Assembly (NCBI GenBank): GCA_028697565.1
Contig: JAQVEU010000005.1
Span: forward strand, 1 to 16,704
Length of the DNA: 16,704 bases
Direction: 5' to 3'
Origin: Candidatus Ratteibacteria bacterium
Lineage (GTDB): Bacteria > Ratteibacteria > UBA8468 > B48-G9 > JAFGKM01
Shown here: positions 14,450 to 16,704 of the stretch, piece after piece
Layout: each line of letters starts with the position of its first letter
Numbering within the stretch: the stretch's first letter is position 1
Made by a program: the position numbers and the translations under genes
The notes under the pieces: model-generated
The model's input: only the letters and a program-made list of their open reading frames with translations
Databases searched by the model: none
Told to the model about the DNA's origin: nothing

Positions 14450-15735
14450 CTCAAATTATCAAAAAGTTTTTCAACATTTTTAAGTAGTTGTTTTACATCA
14501 AATATCTCTTTCATCTCTTCATCTGTAATGTGTTTTTTAATTTCATGGGATGCCTTTACCATCTCTACAAAATCCCTTTTTTCTCTAATCGACTGAAATG
14601 CCAGACCCTGAACTATCTCATATGCCTTATCCCTTGGAAGTCCTTTTACAACAAGGGTATTGAGTAGTTTTTGAGAAAAAAACACCCTGCCTGTGATATT
14701 AAGGTTTCTTTCTATATTTGCCTCAAATACATCCATCTCTTTGATAATCCTGTCAAGAAGTGTAAGTATATAGTCCAGCAATATAAGGGATTCAGGGAAT
14801 ATTATTCTTTCCGCAGAGGAATGGCTTATATCTCTTTCATACCAGAGTGCGACATTTTCCATTGCTGTACCGGTATTTTTCTTTATTACCCGTGATAGTC
14901 CACATATCCTTTCGCAGAGGATGGGGTTCCTTTTATGTGGCATAGCAGATGACCCTTTCTGTCCTTTACCAAATACCTCTGCCACCTCCCCTATTTCTGT
15001 CTGTTGCATCAGCCGTATCTGTAAGGCAATCCTTTCACAGGACGCTGCTATTACACCAAGTGTGCTGATAAAATAACAGTGCCTATCCCTTGGAATAATC
15101 TGTGTTGAAAACTTTTCTTGTTTCAGTGAAAATTTTTTACAAACATATTCTTCTACTACCGGGTCAATATTGGAAAATGTGCCAACTGCGCCTGATAGTT
15201 TTCCTACACTTATCTCTTCTATTGCTCTTTTCATTCTCTCGTAATTTCTTATAAATTCAAAATACCAACCTCCAATTTTAAATCCTAATGTGATGGGTTC
15301 TGCATGTACACCATGGGTTCTTCCCATCATAACTACATCTTTGAATTGAATCGCCTTTCCTTTTAACGTTTCTGTAAGTATCTCAATATCTCTTAAAATA
15401 ATATTTCCTGATTCCCTCAATAACAAAGCAAGAGAGGTGTCTAATATATCGGAAGATGTAAGCCCATAGTGGATATATCTCCCACTTTCTCCTACACTAC
15501 TACTTACCTGTTCCACAAAGGCAATAACGTCATGGTTTGTTATCTTCTCTATCTCCCGTATCCTTTGTACATCAATTCTTGCCTTATTTTTTATCTCGTT
15601 GACTACATTATCAGGAATAACACCTATCTTGTTCCATCCTTCTAATGCTGCAATTTCTATATCCATCCACTTCTTAAACTTATTTTCATCACTCCATATT
15701 TCTGACATCTCTTTCCTTGTATATCTTGATATCAT
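14446..15735 (-). CDS. purB: Adenylosuccinate lyase
   Basis: PurB releases fumarate from SAICAR and from adenylosuccinate in purine synthesis. The 429-residue protein is close in length to the Bacillus-type enzyme. It has TNHDV (66-70), GLTSSD (91-96), the general-acid/base histidine region MGRTHGVHAEP (His141), and the superfamily signature GSSAMPHKRNP (251-261), which holds the catalytic serine. The start overlaps the miaA stop as ATGA and has a good GGAG site inside miaA. It is the second gene of the operon. Confidence 0.97.
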   Translation of the reverse strand: MISRYTRKEMSEIWSDENKFKKWMDIEIAALEGWNKIGVIPDNVVNEIKNKARIDVQRIREIEKITNHDVIAFVEQVSSSVGESGRYIHYGLTSSDILDTSLALLLRESGNIILRDIEILTETLKGKAIQFKDVVMMGRTHGVHAEPITLGFKIGGWYFEFIRNYERMKRAIEEISVGKLSGAVGTFSNIDPVVEEYVCKKFSLKQEKFSTQIIPRDRHCYFISTLGVIAASCERIALQIRLMQQTEIGEVAEVFGKGQKGSSAMPHKRNPILCERICGLSRVIKKNTGTAMENVALWYERDISHSSAERIIFPESLILLDYILTLLDRIIKEMDVFEANIERNLNITGRVFFSQKLLNTLVVKGLPRDKAYEIVQGLAFQSIREKRDFVEMVKASHEIKKHITDEEMKEIFDVKQLLKNVEKLFDNLR

Positions 15736-16679
15736 GTTTCTCTCTCCTTAAGTTTTTCTACTATTTCATCAACTATTTTTTCTCCTGTACCTTCTATTTC
15801 AGTCCATAAACCATCCTCTTTCCTGAACCATGTTAGCTGCCTTCTTGCAAGATTCCTTGTCTTTTTCTTTATCTCTGCCTTTAGTTCCTCTATGTCATAT
15901 TTACCATCAAGATAGTCCAGTATCTCATTATATCCAATAGGTGCTTTTGTCCTTAAATATCTCTCATACCCCTGCTCTTTTAGATATCTTACCTCTTCAA
16001 TCCATCCCTTTTCAAACATATATTCCACCCTCTCCTCTATCCTATTATACATCTCATTTCTATCCCTTGTCAGTATGTAGTATATAATATCCATATCTGT
16101 AGGGATTGGAGAATGCCTTTCCTTTTTCCATAAACTCATTGGTTTTCCTGTAAGGTGGTATATCTCCAGTGCCCGCCTGATTCTTTTTCTATCATTGGGG
16201 TGTAGAATTTTTGCAGTACAAGGGTCAACCTTCTGTAGTGCCTGATAAAGTATATCTGTCTTTTCTTTCTCAAGGGCACTCCGTATCTCTTTCTGTTTTC
16301 CCCTTTTTTCTTCAGGCATATTAAAAATTCCTTTCAATAAGCCCCTCAGATATAGTCCACTACCACCCACCACAATAGGTGTATTCCCTTTCTCAGAAAT
16401 CTCTTTTATCTTTTCTGTGGCTAACCCTATAAACTGATATAAATCAAACTCATCACGGATAGAAAGGAAGTTAATTAAGTGATGTGGAACTTTTTTCTGC
16501 ATCCACAAAGGAACCTTGTCTGTCCCGATATTAATTTCTCTGTAAAACTGCATACTATCCGCAGATATGACCTCACCTCTGATTTTTAAGGCAATATTAT
16601 ATGCAATCGCTGACTTTCCTACACCGGTAGGGCCACCAATCACTATCAACCGTTTTTTTGATTTTACTGCCATATCCAT
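15732..16679 (-). CDS. miaA: tRNA dimethylallyltransferase
   Basis: MiaA prenylates A37 of tRNAs that read codons starting with U. The 315-residue protein has the P-loop GPTGVGKS (16-23), the conserved SADSMQFYREINIGTDK region, GGSGLYLRGLL, and HPNDRKRIRRALEI. Near the C terminus are APIGYNEI and TRNLARRQLTWFRKE, all family hallmarks. The start is ATG 16679 or ATG 16673 (MAVKSKK); neither has a clear ribosome binding site. Only 25 bases of upstream sequence are visible, so its promoter or a preceding gene lies outside. It is the first visible gene of the purB-folK-panC operon. Confidence 0.97.
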   Translation of the reverse strand: MDMAVKSKKRLIVIGGPTGVGKSAIAYNIALKIRGEVISADSMQFYREINIGTDKVPLWMQKKVPHHLINFLSIRDEFDLYQFIGLATEKIKEISEKGNTPIVVGGSGLYLRGLLKGIFNMPEEKRGKQKEIRSALEKEKTDILYQALQKVDPCTAKILHPNDRKRIRRALEIYHLTGKPMSLWKKERHSPIPTDMDIIYYILTRDRNEMYNRIEERVEYMFEKGWIEEVRYLKEQGYERYLRTKAPIGYNEILDYLDGKYDIEELKAEIKKKTRNLARRQLTWFRKEDGLWTEIEGTGEKIVDEIVEKLKERET

Positions 16680-16704
16680 AATATAATTAAGATACCATAT
16701 CAGA

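Overview
The window is 16.7 kb of compact, AT-rich bacterial chromosome. Nearly every gene is on the minus strand, and neighbours are separated by a few bases or overlap (ATGA, TAATG or 7-20 nt overlaps). All recognisable genes are core metabolism, translation or secretion genes. I see no phage, plasmid, CRISPR or transposase genes. The rpmF-plsX-fabH-fabD-fabG-acpP-fabF order is the classical one known from E. coli and many other bacteria. The AT-richness, short intergenic spaces and a GC-rich hairpin repeat at the left edge would suit an uncultivated, deep-branching lineage (Omnitrophota or a relative is a guess), but the sequence here does not settle the phylum.

Reading in the direction of transcription, from high to low coordinates: (1) 16679-12108 is a tight operon of miaA (tRNA modification), purB (purines), a catalytically degenerate relative of archaeal-type phosphoglycerate mutase, folK (folate) and panC (pantothenate). 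(2) 11834-12121 is the only plus-strand gene, a very short O6-alkylguanine-DNA alkyltransferase-like protein. It converges on and overlaps panC by 14 bp, and is divergent from hisI. (3) From a near-consensus sigma70-type promoter at 11812-11840, a long operon runs hisI, secD, secF, rsmD, coaD, rpmF, plsX, fabH, fabD, fabG, acpP, fabF, acyl-CoA dehydrogenase, rluD. It links histidine synthesis, protein export, 16S rRNA methylation, CoA synthesis, ribosomal protein L32, the phospholipid/fatty acid initiation and elongation enzymes, and a pseudouridine synthase. rluD is split by an apparent one-base frameshift at an A7 run. (4) 358-167 holds tRNA-Gly(GCC) and tRNA-Thr(GGT). (5) 1-166 has no gene but contains a structured repeat element.

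The genes cooperate loosely. panC and coaD both feed CoA, which supplies the phosphopantetheine arm of AcpP; plsX, fabH, fabD, fabG and fabF use AcpP to build acyl chains. No fabZ dehydratase or dedicated enoyl-ACP reductase is present; the slot after fabF is taken by an acyl-CoA dehydrogenase family gene.

The points most worth following up are the metal-ligand-less ApgM-like protein, the broken rluD, the acyl-CoA dehydrogenase in the fab operon, the mini alkyltransferase sharing sequence with the hisI promoter, and the nested inverted/tandem repeat at the left edge. I did not see a clearly new multi-gene system. No stretch longer than 300 bases lacks a gene.
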